A stretch of DNA of 62,662 nt from contig CAJTVN010000023.1 of assembly GCA_910579685.1 (NCBI GenBank), positions 1-62,662 of the forward strand. The letters run 5' to 3'. How positions within the stretch are numbered: position 1 is the first letter of the stretch; each line of letters opens with the position of its first letter. Below are positions 34,854 through 43,948 of the stretch, one piece after another. Below the pieces are notes generated by a model, which made no database searches, was not told where the DNA came from, and saw only the letters and a list, made by a program, of their open reading frames with translations. Position numbers and translations under genes: made by a program. This stretch comes from an uncultured Lachnospiraceae bacterium (GTDB lineage: Bacteria; Bacillota; Clostridia; Lachnospirales; Lachnospiraceae).

Positions 34854-35513
34854 CTAGGCTTCCTCTGTCATATAATAACTCTTTTCCAGGATTTCTATTC
34901 CCGCCCTGGCACCGGTGCACTCCGTAAGCTCCTTCATAAGAAAGTCCGCATCCTCACGGGGAACCCGGATTTTAAGGCTCACCCGGTCCGCATACTGCGA
35001 ATCCAGTATGGGGATCTTCCGGTTCCCCAGAAAATACTGAATCCTTCCAAGATCCGTATAATCGGTATGGATCAGAAGAAGGAATCCATAGCGCATGACG
35101 GCGATGCCCGCCTTTGCCAGCCCTGCCTTTGCCGCCTCCGTATAAGCTCTCACGAGACCGCCCGTTCCAAGCAGCACGCCGCCGAAATACCGGGTGACCA
35201 CCACCACGGTGTCGGTAAGCCCCATTGCGTTTATCACCTCAAGGATCGGCTTTCCCGCAGTACCGCCCGGCTCGCCGTCGTCACTGCATCTGGAAAGCTC
35301 CCTGTTTTTTCCGATCACAAAGGCCGGGCAGTTATGCCTTGCGTCATAATGCTTCTTCCGGACGGATTCGATAAAGGCCGCCGCCTCCTGCTCGCTCCTG
35401 GCCGGAGATACCGCCGCGATAAAACGGGATTTCTTTTCCACTATCTCCCCTTCCGCGGCCTGACAGACAATCTTATAAGGAAGAAAAATCTCCTTTGTTT
35501 CTTCTGTTTTCAT
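34854..35513 (-). CDS. YigZ/IMPACT family protein
   Basis: A 219-aa protein with the N-terminal UPF0029 (Impact) domain: KKSRFIAAVSPARSEQEA, RHNCPAFVIG, CSDDGEPGGTAGKPIL and VTRYFGGVLLGTGGLVRAY. A DUF1949-like ferredoxin-fold domain follows (about 140-210). Bacterial members are of uncertain role, possibly linked to translation. ATG 35513 has AGGGG at good spacing; a GTG just upstream (35516) is the alternative. Confidence 0.9.
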   Translation of the reverse strand: MKTEETKEIFLPYKIVCQAAEGEIVEKKSRFIAAVSPARSEQEAAAFIESVRKKHYDARHNCPAFVIGKNRELSRCSDDGEPGGTAGKPILEVINAMGLTDTVVVVTRYFGGVLLGTGGLVRAYTEAAKAGLAKAGIAVMRYGFLLLIHTDYTDLGRIQYFLGNRKIPILDSQYADRVSLKIRVPREDADFLMKELTECTGARAGIEILEKSYYMTEEA

Positions 35514-35609
35514 CACCGTTCCCCTTCCTTTTTCTCCTTAAGAGTTTACCACATGAGAGAATAAAAGTGCAGTATTTTGCGAATAATTCTTAATAAACTA
35601 TAAAAAACC

Positions 35610-35638
35610 TTTATTTCAATCCCACAATTTGGTATACT
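35610..35638 (+). promoter_or_regulatory. Putative promoter of the PBP1A gene
   Basis: TTTATT (35610-35615), 17-nt spacer, TATACT (35633-35638), about 48 nt upstream of the start. Confidence 0.55.
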
Positions 35639-35685
35639 CTATATTTGTAATAATGATTTTAATGTTTTATTATGGAGGCATATAC

Positions 35686-38451
35686 ATGAACTACAGTAAA
35701 AGAGGGATTAAGGCCAAACAGAAATCCCTTCATGCTACATCTTCAAAATGGAGCAAAAAGCTATTGCTGGCCGTCCTGAATCTTTCCCTTCTTGCCGTTA
35801 TCTCCATCGGTGTCATCGGCGCCAGCATGGGTATCGGCATTTTTAAAGGAGTGATTGACACGGCGCCCAGCATCGGCAACATCGATGTTACCCCCTCCGG
35901 CTTTTCCACTTTCGTGTACGACCTGGAGGGCAACCAGATCGGCAAGCTCATTGCCGCCGATTCCAACCGTATCCCGGTAGCCCAGGATATGATCCCCGAG
36001 AATCTGGCCCACGCATTCGTGGCAATAGAGGACGAACGTTTTTATGAGCACAACGGCATTGATATCAAGGGAATCATCCGCGCCGCCTATGTCGGCATCT
36101 CAAACGGCTTCCACTTCTCGGAGGGAGCCAGCACCATCACGCAGCAGCTGCTCAAGAACAACGTGTTTACCAACTGGACAAGCGAGGAAGGCTTTGCCGA
36201 AAAGATGAAGCGCAAAATCCAGGAACAGTACCTCGCAATCGAGCTGACCAAAACCATGTCCAAGGAAGACGTGCTTCTGAATTATATGAACACCATCAAC
36301 CTGGGACAGAATACGCTTGGCGTGCAGGCGGCATCCCTGCGTTACTTCAACAAATCCGTAAACACTCTGAACCTGTCCGAATGCGCCGTGATCGCGGCGA
36401 TTACCCAGAACCCTTCCCGTTTTAATCCGATTTCCCATCCGGACAAAAACGCCGAACGACGGGCCAAGGTTCTTGGAAACATGCTGGAACAGGGCTATAT
36501 CGACCAGGCGCAGTACGACGAGGCCATGGCGGACGACGTCTATTCCCGCATTCAGATTGTAAATGAGGAGGTGGATGAGGATGCAGTTAATACATACTTC
36601 GTGGACGCATTAACTGACGATATCATGGAAGACCTTCTTGCCGCCGGCTACAATGAGACCCAGGCCTACACGCTGCTCTACAGCGGCGGCCTCAAGATTT
36701 ACGCAACTCAGGATCCCCACATTCAGGCGATCTGCGACGAGGTTTTTGCCAACGAGGAAAATTATCCCGCAGACGTGCGGTGGTACCTGAATTACGAGCT
36801 GACCATCCAGAAATCCAACGGGGATTTTGAAAACCACAGCACGGAAATGTTCCGCTCCTATTTCCGGCAGATCAACTCCTCCTTCAACCTCATCTATAAT
36901 TCCCAGGAGGAAGCTCATGCCGCAATCGAGGAGTACAAGGCCGCAGTCATGGAAGCCGGCGATGAGGTATACGGCGAAAATATCAATATGACGCCCCAGC
37001 CCCAGGTTTCCATCGTGGTGGAGGATCAGAGCACCGGATACGTGGTCGCCATGGTGGGCGGCAGGGGCCGCAAGGAGGGCAGCCGGACCTTGAACCGGGC
37101 TACCGATACCAAGCGCCAGCCCGGATCCACCTTCAAGATCGTGGCCGTCTATGCGCCGGCCCTTGACAGTGCAGGGCTTACCCTGGCCACGGTGCAGAAC
37201 GACGCACCCTTCAACTATGCGGACGGAAGACCTGTCAGCAACTGGTATTCCACGGGGTACCGGGGACTCAATTCCCTGCGGGAGGGCATCCGGGAATCCA
37301 TGAATATCATAGCGGTCAAGACTCTCACGCAGATCTCGCCGCAGCTTGGATTTGATTACCTGAAAAATTTCGGTTTCACCACCCTGGTGGACCGGGAGGA
37401 GATCACCGTAAACGGCAAGACCGAGATCTTCTCCGATATTCAGCAGTCCCTTGCCCTGGGCGGCGTGACCTACGGCGTGACCAACGAGGAGCTGAATGCG
37501 GCTTACGCCACCATCGCAAACGGCGGTACTTATATCAAGCCCAAGCTCTATACCAAGGTGCTCGATCACGACGGCAACGTGGTGCTGGACAACACCCTGC
37601 CCCAGTCCCGGCAGGTAATCAAGGAAACCACGGCCTGGCTTCTCACCGACGCCATGGTGGACGTGGTGACCACCGGTACCGGAGCTTCCGTGAACTTTGG
37701 CAATATGGCAATGGCCGGCAAAACCGGTACCACCTCCGATTACAACGACGTATGGTTTTCCGGCTACACGCCCTACTACACGGCATCCGTTTGGACCGGC
37801 TACGACAATAACACCAAGCTCCGTCAGGGCGAGGAGCGGAATCTGGCAAAAAGGCTCTGGCGGGCCTGCATGTCAAAGATACACGAGGAGCTGCCAAGCC
37901 AGTCCTTCCAGATGCCCGCAAGCGGAATCGTTACCGCCACCGTCTGTTCCAAGTCCGGCAAGCTTCCGATTCCTGGCCTGTGCGACGGAACCATACGGTC
38001 GGAGTACTTTGCGGAGGGCACTGTCCCTACCGAGAGCTGCAACGTGCATTATCAGGGCTTTGTATGCCCTTACAGCAACCTTCCGGCCAACGATCCCTGT
38101 CCCTTCAAGGTGCAGGGCGTTCTGGAACTGACGCCTCCCGAGGACGCTTCCCTGCTCCAGGGATCCGGAACGGTTCCCGCCGAGCCCATTACCCAGGAGG
38201 TCACGAACCCGGACGGAACCGTATCCACCATCACGATACCACAGGCAAACACAAACACGTGTATTCATACCTTTGAATATATGGCACAGCCCGGTATCGA
38301 GGGTATTATTGAACAGCAGCGAAACGAGATGACCGCCGCCCAACAGGCCGCCATCCAGGCGGCTCAGGAAGCGGCAGCGGCTCAGGCGGCCGCCGAAGGG
38401 CAGGCGCCTCCTGCCGAGGCTCCAGCTCCGGAAGCTCCTCCCGCCGAATAG
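35686..38451 (+). CDS. Class A penicillin-binding protein (PBP1A type)
   Basis: A 921-aa bifunctional peptidoglycan synthase. Short cytoplasmic start, membrane helix (about 24-50), then GT51 glycosyltransferase with VAIEDERFYEHNGID, EGASTITQQLLKN and the LNYMNTINLGQNTLGVQ block. A transpeptidase domain follows with catalytic Ser in RQPGSTFKIV, the SMN motif (REGIRESMNIIAVK) and KTGTTSDYNDVWFSGYTP. The tail includes five Cys (residues 750-800) and ends in an Ala/Gln/Pro-rich low-complexity segment. Start 35686 has TATGGAGG; the frame upstream to 35629 overlaps the promoter. Confidence 0.95.
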   Translation: MNYSKRGIKAKQKSLHATSSKWSKKLLLAVLNLSLLAVISIGVIGASMGIGIFKGVIDTAPSIGNIDVTPSGFSTFVYDLEGNQIGKLIAADSNRIPVAQDMIPENLAHAFVAIEDERFYEHNGIDIKGIIRAAYVGISNGFHFSEGASTITQQLLKNNVFTNWTSEEGFAEKMKRKIQEQYLAIELTKTMSKEDVLLNYMNTINLGQNTLGVQAASLRYFNKSVNTLNLSECAVIAAITQNPSRFNPISHPDKNAERRAKVLGNMLEQGYIDQAQYDEAMADDVYSRIQIVNEEVDEDAVNTYFVDALTDDIMEDLLAAGYNETQAYTLLYSGGLKIYATQDPHIQAICDEVFANEENYPADVRWYLNYELTIQKSNGDFENHSTEMFRSYFRQINSSFNLIYNSQEEAHAAIEEYKAAVMEAGDEVYGENINMTPQPQVSIVVEDQSTGYVVAMVGGRGRKEGSRTLNRATDTKRQPGSTFKIVAVYAPALDSAGLTLATVQNDAPFNYADGRPVSNWYSTGYRGLNSLREGIRESMNIIAVKTLTQISPQLGFDYLKNFGFTTLVDREEITVNGKTEIFSDIQQSLALGGVTYGVTNEELNAAYATIANGGTYIKPKLYTKVLDHDGNVVLDNTLPQSRQVIKETTAWLLTDAMVDVVTTGTGASVNFGNMAMAGKTGTTSDYNDVWFSGYTPYYTASVWTGYDNNTKLRQGEERNLAKRLWRACMSKIHEELPSQSFQMPASGIVTATVCSKSGKLPIPGLCDGTIRSEYFAEGTVPTESCNVHYQGFVCPYSNLPANDPCPFKVQGVLELTPPEDASLLQGSGTVPAEPITQEVTNPDGTVSTITIPQANTNTCIHTFEYMAQPGIEGIIEQQRNEMTAAQQAAIQAAQEAAAAQAAAEGQAPPAEAPAPEAPPAE

Positions 38452-38498
38452 GATCAGCCCTGAGCTGCGGCACCCATCCTCTTATAGGATTGCGCAGA

Positions 38499-38530
38499 AA
38501 GCGCCATGGAGATTCGCATCCATGGCGCTT
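38499..38530 (+). terminator. Terminator of the PBP1A gene
   Basis: A 12-bp perfect stem AAGCGCCATGGA/TCCATGGCGCTT with an 8-nt loop, followed by ATCTTTTCC. It lies between convergent PBP1A and MATE genes. Confidence 0.7.
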
Positions 38531-38627
38531 ATCTTTTCCGTGTCTGTGGCAGAATCTTTCGCTGTCACAGTATCTTTTTATTCTTCCCTTCTCTTTTCTT
38601 TACCGCCCCGTCACCGGCCGGAACATA

Positions 38628-40019
38628 CTATACCTTTATAAGCTTCTTCCGGCTCCATTTTCCCGACAGATAGCGGATGAAGGAGATTACGAAATTGGTT
38701 GTCCACCCCATGGGAACCGCAAACCAGACCGCCTCCACACCGATGATCCCGGCAAAGCAAAAAGCAAAGGATACCCGGATTCCCAGGTTAACCAGGTTGG
38801 CAAGCGTAAAGACCACCACATCCCCCGCTCCCCGCAGGACTCCGTCCGTAATAGCTTTCATTCCGATACAGACAAAGAAAAATGCGATGAAGGTGAGATA
38901 ATCATTTCCCGTGGCAAAAGCGGATGCGTCGCTCCCTGTTTCCAGAAACGCATTTATGATCGCCTCATGAAAGACAGTCAGAATCAGACAGATTCCCACC
39001 GCAAAGGCCGCTACCATCTTAACGCCCGCCAGATACCCCTTCTTTACCCGCTCCGGCTTACCTGCTCCCAGATTCTGGGCCGTAAAGGTTGACACGGCAT
39101 TTCCGGTTGCGATCATGGGAACAATGCAGATCGATTCGATCCGCATCCCAGCCGTATACCCAGCAAGAACCGATGAGCCAAAGCCGTTTACCACGGACTG
39201 TACCAGCAGCATTCCGATGGACACGATGGACTGCTGCAGCATGGAGGGGATGGCCACTTTTATCATGTTCCCCAGCATGGAGAAATCGTAGAGCTTTCTT
39301 TTTTCCTCATCCGCCTCATGCGCCTTTTGCGGATCCGTCTCCTGCGTAAAGGTTCCCAGAAGCCGCAATAACAGGCAGAAAGAGATCACGGCGGAAAGCC
39401 CCTGCGCCAGCACGGTGGCAATTGCGACGCCCGCAACTCCCAGATGAAAGGCACGCACCATCACCAGATCCATCACGATATTGAGAAGGGACGAAAAGAT
39501 CAGCAAATACAGCGGCGTCCTGGAATTCCCCAATGCGTTAAATATGGAAGAAAGAATATTATACATAAACAGAAAAGGCAGGCCCAGAAAATAGATCTCC
39601 AGATAGAGAACCGCATCCGGAAGGATATTCTCCGGGGTGTTTAAGCCGGTCAGAATCCCGCGGTTTCCCAGAAGCCCCACCGCACTCAGGACAAGGCTTA
39701 AAACCAGAAAACTGATCAGCGCCGTGGAAACTGAGGTTTTCATTTTTCTGTAGATTCCCGCCCCCAGATACTGGGAGGTGATCACGCTGGCCCCGATCCC
39801 CCCGCCAATTGCGATCATGATAAACACCGTGGTGAGCGAATAGGAGGCGCCCACGGCGGCAAGCGCATCCTCTCCCACGAACTGGCCCACGATAATGGAA
39901 TCAACCGTGGTATAAAACTGCTGGAACAAATTCCCAAGTATCATGGGAAGGGCAAAGAAGAACAGGGATTTGCCCGGCTGGTCTGTAATCATGTTGTACT
40001 TTTTCATCTCAACACCCAT
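38628..40019 (-). CDS. MATE family multidrug efflux transporter
   Basis: A 463-aa membrane protein with about 12 helices in two repeated halves. MATE motifs are FALPMILGNLFQQFYTTVDS, VGASYSLTTVFIMIAIGGGI and FGSSVLAGYTAGMRIESI. It probably exports cationic compounds using a Na+ or H+ gradient; substrate unknown. AAAGG lies 5 nt before ATG 40019. Single gene. Confidence 0.92.
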   Translation of the reverse strand: MGVEMKKYNMITDQPGKSLFFFALPMILGNLFQQFYTTVDSIIVGQFVGEDALAAVGASYSLTTVFIMIAIGGGIGASVITSQYLGAGIYRKMKTSVSTALISFLVLSLVLSAVGLLGNRGILTGLNTPENILPDAVLYLEIYFLGLPFLFMYNILSSIFNALGNSRTPLYLLIFSSLLNIVMDLVMVRAFHLGVAGVAIATVLAQGLSAVISFCLLLRLLGTFTQETDPQKAHEADEEKRKLYDFSMLGNMIKVAIPSMLQQSIVSIGMLLVQSVVNGFGSSVLAGYTAGMRIESICIVPMIATGNAVSTFTAQNLGAGKPERVKKGYLAGVKMVAAFAVGICLILTVFHEAIINAFLETGSDASAFATGNDYLTFIAFFFVCIGMKAITDGVLRGAGDVVVFTLANLVNLGIRVSFAFCFAGIIGVEAVWFAVPMGWTTNFVISFIRYLSGKWSRKKLIKV

Positions 40020-40175
40020 ATATGCCTTTCTCTTTTCTACATAGAATATTTCCTGTATCCCGTCCCATTATAACAGCTGTCAGATGCTTTTTCCACTGTT
40101 GCCGCCACAATCTTCCCTTTTCACGCTCCTTTTTTTATTCTATATGAATTATTTTTTAAGATTTTATTAACATGA

Positions 40176-40204
40176 TTGCAAATACAAATTTTGGATGATA
40201 CTAT
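40176..40204 (+). promoter_or_regulatory. Promoter of the MBOAT operon
   Basis: TTGCAA (40176-40181), 17-nt spacer, TACTAT (40199-40204). It gives a long transcript leader of about 285 nt before the MBOAT start at 40497. Confidence 0.65.
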
Positions 40205-40229
40205 AAGTATAGATTGAAAGCGGAATTTT

Positions 40230-40459
40230 ATGAAGACAGGCTTCATAAGCAATAGCAAAGCCGTTGCTTTCGCAGACCGAGAGGTAAAGCTTTTAAGGCA
40301 ATGACCTGCCTGCAGGGATCACTCCCGTATGCACGAACTGCTGTGAAAAGAATGCGAAAAGTGGCAGAACAAGAGACCTTATTTTTTGCGCCCATTTTTA
40401 GAGCGCCTGTGGTTTGGTTTCGTTCTGGCACTTTTCTTCTTTTTCCGCTCCCAATCTGA
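40230..40459 (+). other. Leader with two overlapping small ORFs
   Basis: A 24-codon ORF (40230-40304: MKTGFISNSKAVAFADREVK, ending LLRQ) overlaps by ATGA a 52-codon ORF (40301-40459: MTCLQGSLPYARTAVKRMRK … VAEQETLFFAP … SGTFLLFPLPI). A -1 shift at the overlap would make one protein of about 76 aa. Neither has a strong ribosome site. They may be uORFs controlling the MBOAT gene, or a copy of a dispersed repeat with residual coding capacity. I recognise no family. Confidence 0.45.
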
Positions 40460-40496
40460 ATATACCGCATACACAAGGTATTTCAGGAGGTTTATT

Positions 40497-41933
40497 TTGT
40501 TTGTCTCTTTCATGTTTCCTGTTTTTTTAATAACTGCGGCCCTCTTTTACTTCGCCGCACCCGGAAAGTACCGTCCCGCCCTGCTTTTTGCATTCAGCTG
40601 CCTTTTCTGCTCATGGCTGGGACTGCGCTCCCTTTTCTTTGTCTTCGTCCTCTCGGTCTTCACGTTCTTTGCCGCGCGGCTGATTGAGAAAAACCGGCTT
40701 TGCGCCCATCCGCTGCGCAGCAGAATATGGAGCGTTTTTTCTATCGCCTTCTGCCTCCTTCTGATGGCCGGATACAAATACATTCCCTATTTTCTGCAGG
40801 TCAGGGGCCTTACGGAGCTTGTTCCCGATCCCGTCCTCGGACATTTGGCCGTTCCCATCGGGCTGTCCTTTTACCTGTTTCAGGCCATCGGCTATCTTGC
40901 GGATGTTTCCGCCGGAAAATGCTCCTCAGAGACGAATTTCATCTATTTCGGCCTGTATATGACTTATTTTCCCAAATTCGTAAGCGGTCCCATCGAAAGC
41001 TTCCAGGATTTTGTCCCGCAGCTGTCAAAACTCCGGAAGCTCAAATTCCTGGACAGAGGAAGGCTCTCCCTGGCCTTCACCTATCTGTTATACGGTTACT
41101 TTATGAAGTTGGTGATCGCAGACCGTCTCTCCCCTTTGGTTGGCGTCATTTTTGAAGCGCCTGAAAATTTTGACAGTCTCTGGCTGGCCATCGGAGCCTT
41201 TCTTTACACCATACAGATTTACTGTGACTTTGCAGGATATTCCTTTATTGCCCTCGGCTGTTCCAGATTGTTTGGGATTTCCCTTACCCCCAATTTTGTC
41301 ACGCCCTACTTTGCGGAGAATATCACGCAGTTCTGGCGCAGGTGGCATGTATCCTTAAGCCGCTGGCTGCGCGACTATGTTTATATCCCTCTCGGCGGCA
41401 ACCGCAAGGGGTTTTGGCGCAAATGCGTCAACACGTTAATCGTCTTTCTCCTCTGCGGCATGTGGCACGGCGCAGGACTTTCCTTTGTGGCGTGGGGTCT
41501 TCTTCACGGGCTCTTTTGCGTGGCGGATTCCCTGTTGAAAAAAAGAGGGAAAAAACTGCCCTTTAGCCGCCTTACAACCTTCCTGGAGGTCGCCTTTGCC
41601 TGGATTTTTTTCCGTGCAAGCGGTTTGGGTTCCGCCCTGAAATATATTTTTCTTCTGTTTACCTGCGGAATCCGTCCCGGCCAGACGCAGGAGATACTAA
41701 AAACGCTGAATCTGGATCTGATTGAAATCCTGGTGATTCTGATCGGAATCCTCCTTGTCTTTCTTATGGATTATCACGGGTACAAAAATCACATGCTTTT
41801 TCCCGAGCTTGTCCAGGAGAAAGATAATTCGGTGCGGTACATGATCTTTTATGTTCTGATCATCCTTTTGTTTATTTTCGGGATCTACGGCCCCGGCTAT
41901 CACACGGAACAGTTTATCTATATGCAGTTTTAA
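40497..41933 (+). CDS. MBOAT family O-acyltransferase (AlgI/DltB-like)
   Basis: A 478-aa polytopic membrane protein that transfers acyl groups onto an extracellular polymer. Motifs are GLSFYLFQAIGYLADV, FPKFVSGPIESFQDF, FWRRWHVSLSRWLRDYVYIP and the catalytic His in LCGMWHGAGLSF. I prefer a TTG start at 40497, 6 nt after AGGAGG, because the protein then begins like other family members (FVSFMFPVFLITAALFYFAA). The frame continues upstream to 40386 without a site. It is followed 24 nt later by an SGNH-type partner, a normal pair for O-acetylation of exopolysaccharide or wall polymer. Confidence 0.9.
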   Translation: MFVSFMFPVFLITAALFYFAAPGKYRPALLFAFSCLFCSWLGLRSLFFVFVLSVFTFFAARLIEKNRLCAHPLRSRIWSVFSIAFCLLLMAGYKYIPYFLQVRGLTELVPDPVLGHLAVPIGLSFYLFQAIGYLADVSAGKCSSETNFIYFGLYMTYFPKFVSGPIESFQDFVPQLSKLRKLKFLDRGRLSLAFTYLLYGYFMKLVIADRLSPLVGVIFEAPENFDSLWLAIGAFLYTIQIYCDFAGYSFIALGCSRLFGISLTPNFVTPYFAENITQFWRRWHVSLSRWLRDYVYIPLGGNRKGFWRKCVNTLIVFLLCGMWHGAGLSFVAWGLLHGLFCVADSLLKKRGKKLPFSRLTTFLEVAFAWIFFRASGLGSALKYIFLLFTCGIRPGQTQEILKTLNLDLIEILVILIGILLVFLMDYHGYKNHMLFPELVQEKDNSVRYMIFYVLIILLFIFGIYGPGYHTEQFIYMQF

Positions 41934-41957
41934 GATATTATTCGAGGAGAAAGCGTT

Positions 41958-42974
41958 ATGAAAAAAAGAACCTCAAGAATCCTGTTTGTCCTGCTTTTGC
42001 TGGTCACCTTTTATCTTGTATCAAAGGTGCTCAGCGTCAAATCCACGCACGGAATTGAACAGAAGGCGGGAATGTACTGGCAGCCCCGCAATTCCATTGA
42101 CGCCGTGATGATGGGAACGAGCCATATTCACTGCAATGTCAATACAGGGCTTTTGTGGGATGAATACGGAATTGCCGCCTACGATTACAGCGGGGCGGAA
42201 CAGCCTCTTTGGATGACCTATTACTATTTAAAGGAATTATACAAGTACCAGAATCCCAAGGTAATCCTCCTTGATCTGTATGCGCCCGCACGTTTTAAGG
42301 AGGATTACCAGTACACATGGATTGCGGAAAATATCTACGGCATGCGTTTTTCCCTGAATAAGCTGGAAATGCTTTCCGTCAGTGTGGAGCCCGACAGGCT
42401 TTTTGACTATTTTCCTTCCTTTCTGGTCTATCACAGCCGCTATGACGATCTGGAGGCCGAGGATTTCGAAAATTTCTTCTGGAACGGCGAACAACTGGAA
42501 AACTTCAAGGGCTATACGCCCTATCTGCTTCGGGAGGCGCAGACCTGCCCCCATGTAACCGAGAAAGAGGCGGGCGGCTTTTCCGAAAAATCGCTGAAAT
42601 ACCTGCTGAAGATCATAGACTATACCAAAAAGAAGGGGACGAAGCTGATTCTGATGGTGGCGCCCTATGTGGTCACGGACGAGGATATGCGCACCTACAA
42701 CCAGGCGGCTCAAATTGCCAGGGAAAACGATCTTACCTTTATTGATTTTAACAGCTGTTATGACAAGATCGGGCTTGATTTTGATGTGGACTTCAATGAC
42801 GAATCCCACCTGAATTACTGGGGGAGCTGCAAGTTTTCCAGATATCTGGGAAAGCTGCTTTCGGACGATCTCTCGCTTCCTGACCGAAGGGGCGAGGAGG
42901 GCTATGAATCCTGGGATGAGAACGCAAGGCTGATTCGCGAGTACGTGAGTAACAGTTCAGCCGTGCAGGATTGA
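41958..42974 (+). CDS. SGNH/DltD-like extracytoplasmic acyltransferase partner
   Basis: A 338-aa protein with an N-terminal signal-anchor (residues 7-26) and an extracytoplasmic SGNH-like fold. The nucleophile Ser is in VMMGTSHIHCNV near residue 54, and the Asp-His pair is in NDESHLNYWGSCKFSRYLG near 277-296. It resembles AlgJ/AlgX/DltD-type partners of MBOAT proteins, accepting the acyl group outside and passing it to a polymer. RBS GAGGAG. Its stop codon lies within a large inverted repeat (42968-43030). Confidence 0.85.
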   Translation: MKKRTSRILFVLLLLVTFYLVSKVLSVKSTHGIEQKAGMYWQPRNSIDAVMMGTSHIHCNVNTGLLWDEYGIAAYDYSGAEQPLWMTYYYLKELYKYQNPKVILLDLYAPARFKEDYQYTWIAENIYGMRFSLNKLEMLSVSVEPDRLFDYFPSFLVYHSRYDDLEAEDFENFFWNGEQLENFKGYTPYLLREAQTCPHVTEKEAGGFSEKSLKYLLKIIDYTKKKGTKLILMVAPYVVTDEDMRTYNQAAQIARENDLTFIDFNSCYDKIGLDFDVDFNDESHLNYWGSCKFSRYLGKLLSDDLSLPDRRGEEGYESWDENARLIREYVSNSSAVQD

Positions 42975-43030
42975 TGGTATGATTTATCCCTGGAAGCTTG
43001 CTCACTAAGGACAAATCGTACCATCAATCC
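42968..43030. repeat. 18-bp inverted repeat over the end of the SGNH gene
   Basis: Arms 42968-42985 and 43013-43030 match at 17 of 18 positions, the other being a G-T pair, around a 27-nt loop. The stop codon sits in the left arm. No T-run follows, so it is either an unusual terminator or mRNA 3' stabiliser, or a palindromic repeat unit. Confidence 0.6.
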
Positions 43031-43054
43031 TATAGGGCGGACGCCCGGCATGAA

Positions 43055-43112
43055 ATAAGCCGCCGGCAATTCCTGATATCGCCAGAGAGCAGATTACCAT
43101 CCGGCGGCTTAT
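43055..43112. repeat. 12-bp perfect inverted repeat
   Basis: ATAAGCCGCCGG (43055-43066) pairs with CCGGCGGCTTAT (43101-43112) around 34 nt. It lies between the SGNH gene and the tRNA. It is GC-rich without a T-run; role unknown. Confidence 0.6.
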
Positions 43113-43175
43113 GAATGGCTTGGCTGAAAAGTAACCAATGTGGCATCAAACTTGTAAAAATGCTTCGAAATAGAG

Positions 43176-43205
43176 TTGACAAACCAATTTGTGACATGCT
43201 ATAAT
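43176..43205 (+). promoter_or_regulatory. Consensus promoter of tRNA-Thr
   Basis: TTGACA (43176-43181), 18-nt spacer, TATAAT (43200-43205), predicting a start about 20 nt before the mature tRNA. Confidence 0.85.
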
Positions 43206-43232
43206 AAGTTTTGTTGGTGCTAAGCATCACAG

Positions 43233-43305
43233 GCTGCTATAGCACAGTCGGTAGTGCGCAACATTGGTAGTGTTGAGGTCACCAGTTCGATTCTGGTTAG
43301 CAGCT
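43233..43305 (+). tRNA. tRNA-Thr (anticodon GGT)
   Basis: Full cloverleaf. Acceptor GCTGCTA/TAGCAGC, D arm GCAC/GTGC with GG in the loop, anticodon stem CAACA/TGTTG with loop TTGGTAG (anticodon GGT, reading ACC and ACU), T arm ACCAG/CTGGT with TTCGATT, discriminator T. CCA is not encoded. It is a solitary gene bordering an AT-rich acquired segment. Confidence 0.93.
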
Positions 43306-43319
43306 CTGAAAAGGGTTAA

Positions 43320-43367
43320 AATAAAGGCTTTTCAAGGAAATCTCTTTGAAATGCCTTTATTTTTATT
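43320..43367 (+). terminator. Terminator of tRNA-Thr
   Basis: AATAAAGGC (43320-43328) pairs with GCCTTTATT (43353-43361), with inner TTCAA/TTGAA pairing, followed by TTATTATA. Confidence 0.75.
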
Positions 43368-43717
43368 ATACTAACCGAACCAATGATTCTTTTCTATTTA
43401 CTATCTGTTTTTGGGTAGGAAATTCGCGGTTTGGGAAAGAAATCATACTATTACCATACTATTCTACTAAAGGGGTATGAATCATTGAATTTCAAAGGGA
43501 TTCATGGAAAGACACCTGATATTTTTGAAAATTTTATTAAGAATCACAAATTTATTGTTTTTCCAGTATCCGTTTGTTATACTTTAATTGAAAATGTATA
43601 AAATTATGAATTGACAGAAAGTATATTTTGTGTACGGCTTAAATTGTTATATATCATTATTGGATATTAGCAGATTAATTAATATAAATACAAATATAGC
43701 TGAAAGGATGTGTTTTT

Positions 43718-43948
43718 ATGGCATATGATACATTGGTTAGAGAAGCGAAAGACCTTCCCGAAGATATGATAGAAAAGGTAATTGAATTTATGAGATTTTT
43801 GAAATATGCATCTAAAAAGGAACAAACAGAGCATTCTTTAAGCGATGGCATTGCATTTCACAGGTCGGTAAATCCGTTAGCAGATGAATTTATTTCTATT
43901 GCAGAGGATTTTGACGAAACACCAGAATGTTTTAAAGAGTATATATAA
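43718..43948 (+). CDS. Antitoxin of a PIN-type toxin-antitoxin pair (DUF2281-like)
   Basis: A 76-aa acidic protein. The N-terminal part (LVREAKDLPEDMIEKVIEFM, then RFLKYA) matches small antitoxins that precede PIN toxins; the C-terminal part (EFISIAEDFDETPECFKEYI) would wrap the toxin. AAAGG lies upstream. The stop overlaps the toxin ATG by one base (TAATG). AT-rich codon use unlike the core genes points to acquisition. The region 43368-43717 upstream is AT-rich and holds no gene I can see. Confidence 0.8.
   Translation: MAYDTLVREAKDLPEDMIEKVIEFMRFLKYASKKEQTEHSLSDGIAFHRSVNPLADEFISIAEDFDETPECFKEYI

Noticed and set aside
40205..40385. Possible cyclic-di-GMP (GEMM) riboswitch in the MBOAT leader
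   Set aside because: An AGCAAAGCC string recalls GEMM, but the paired stems and the GGTAGC/GGTTACC part are absent. The overlapping small ORFs explain the sequence better.
43030..43230. 66-codon minus-strand ORF between SGNH gene and tRNA
   Set aside because: It overlaps the tRNA promoter and a palindrome, has no ribosome site and resembles nothing known.
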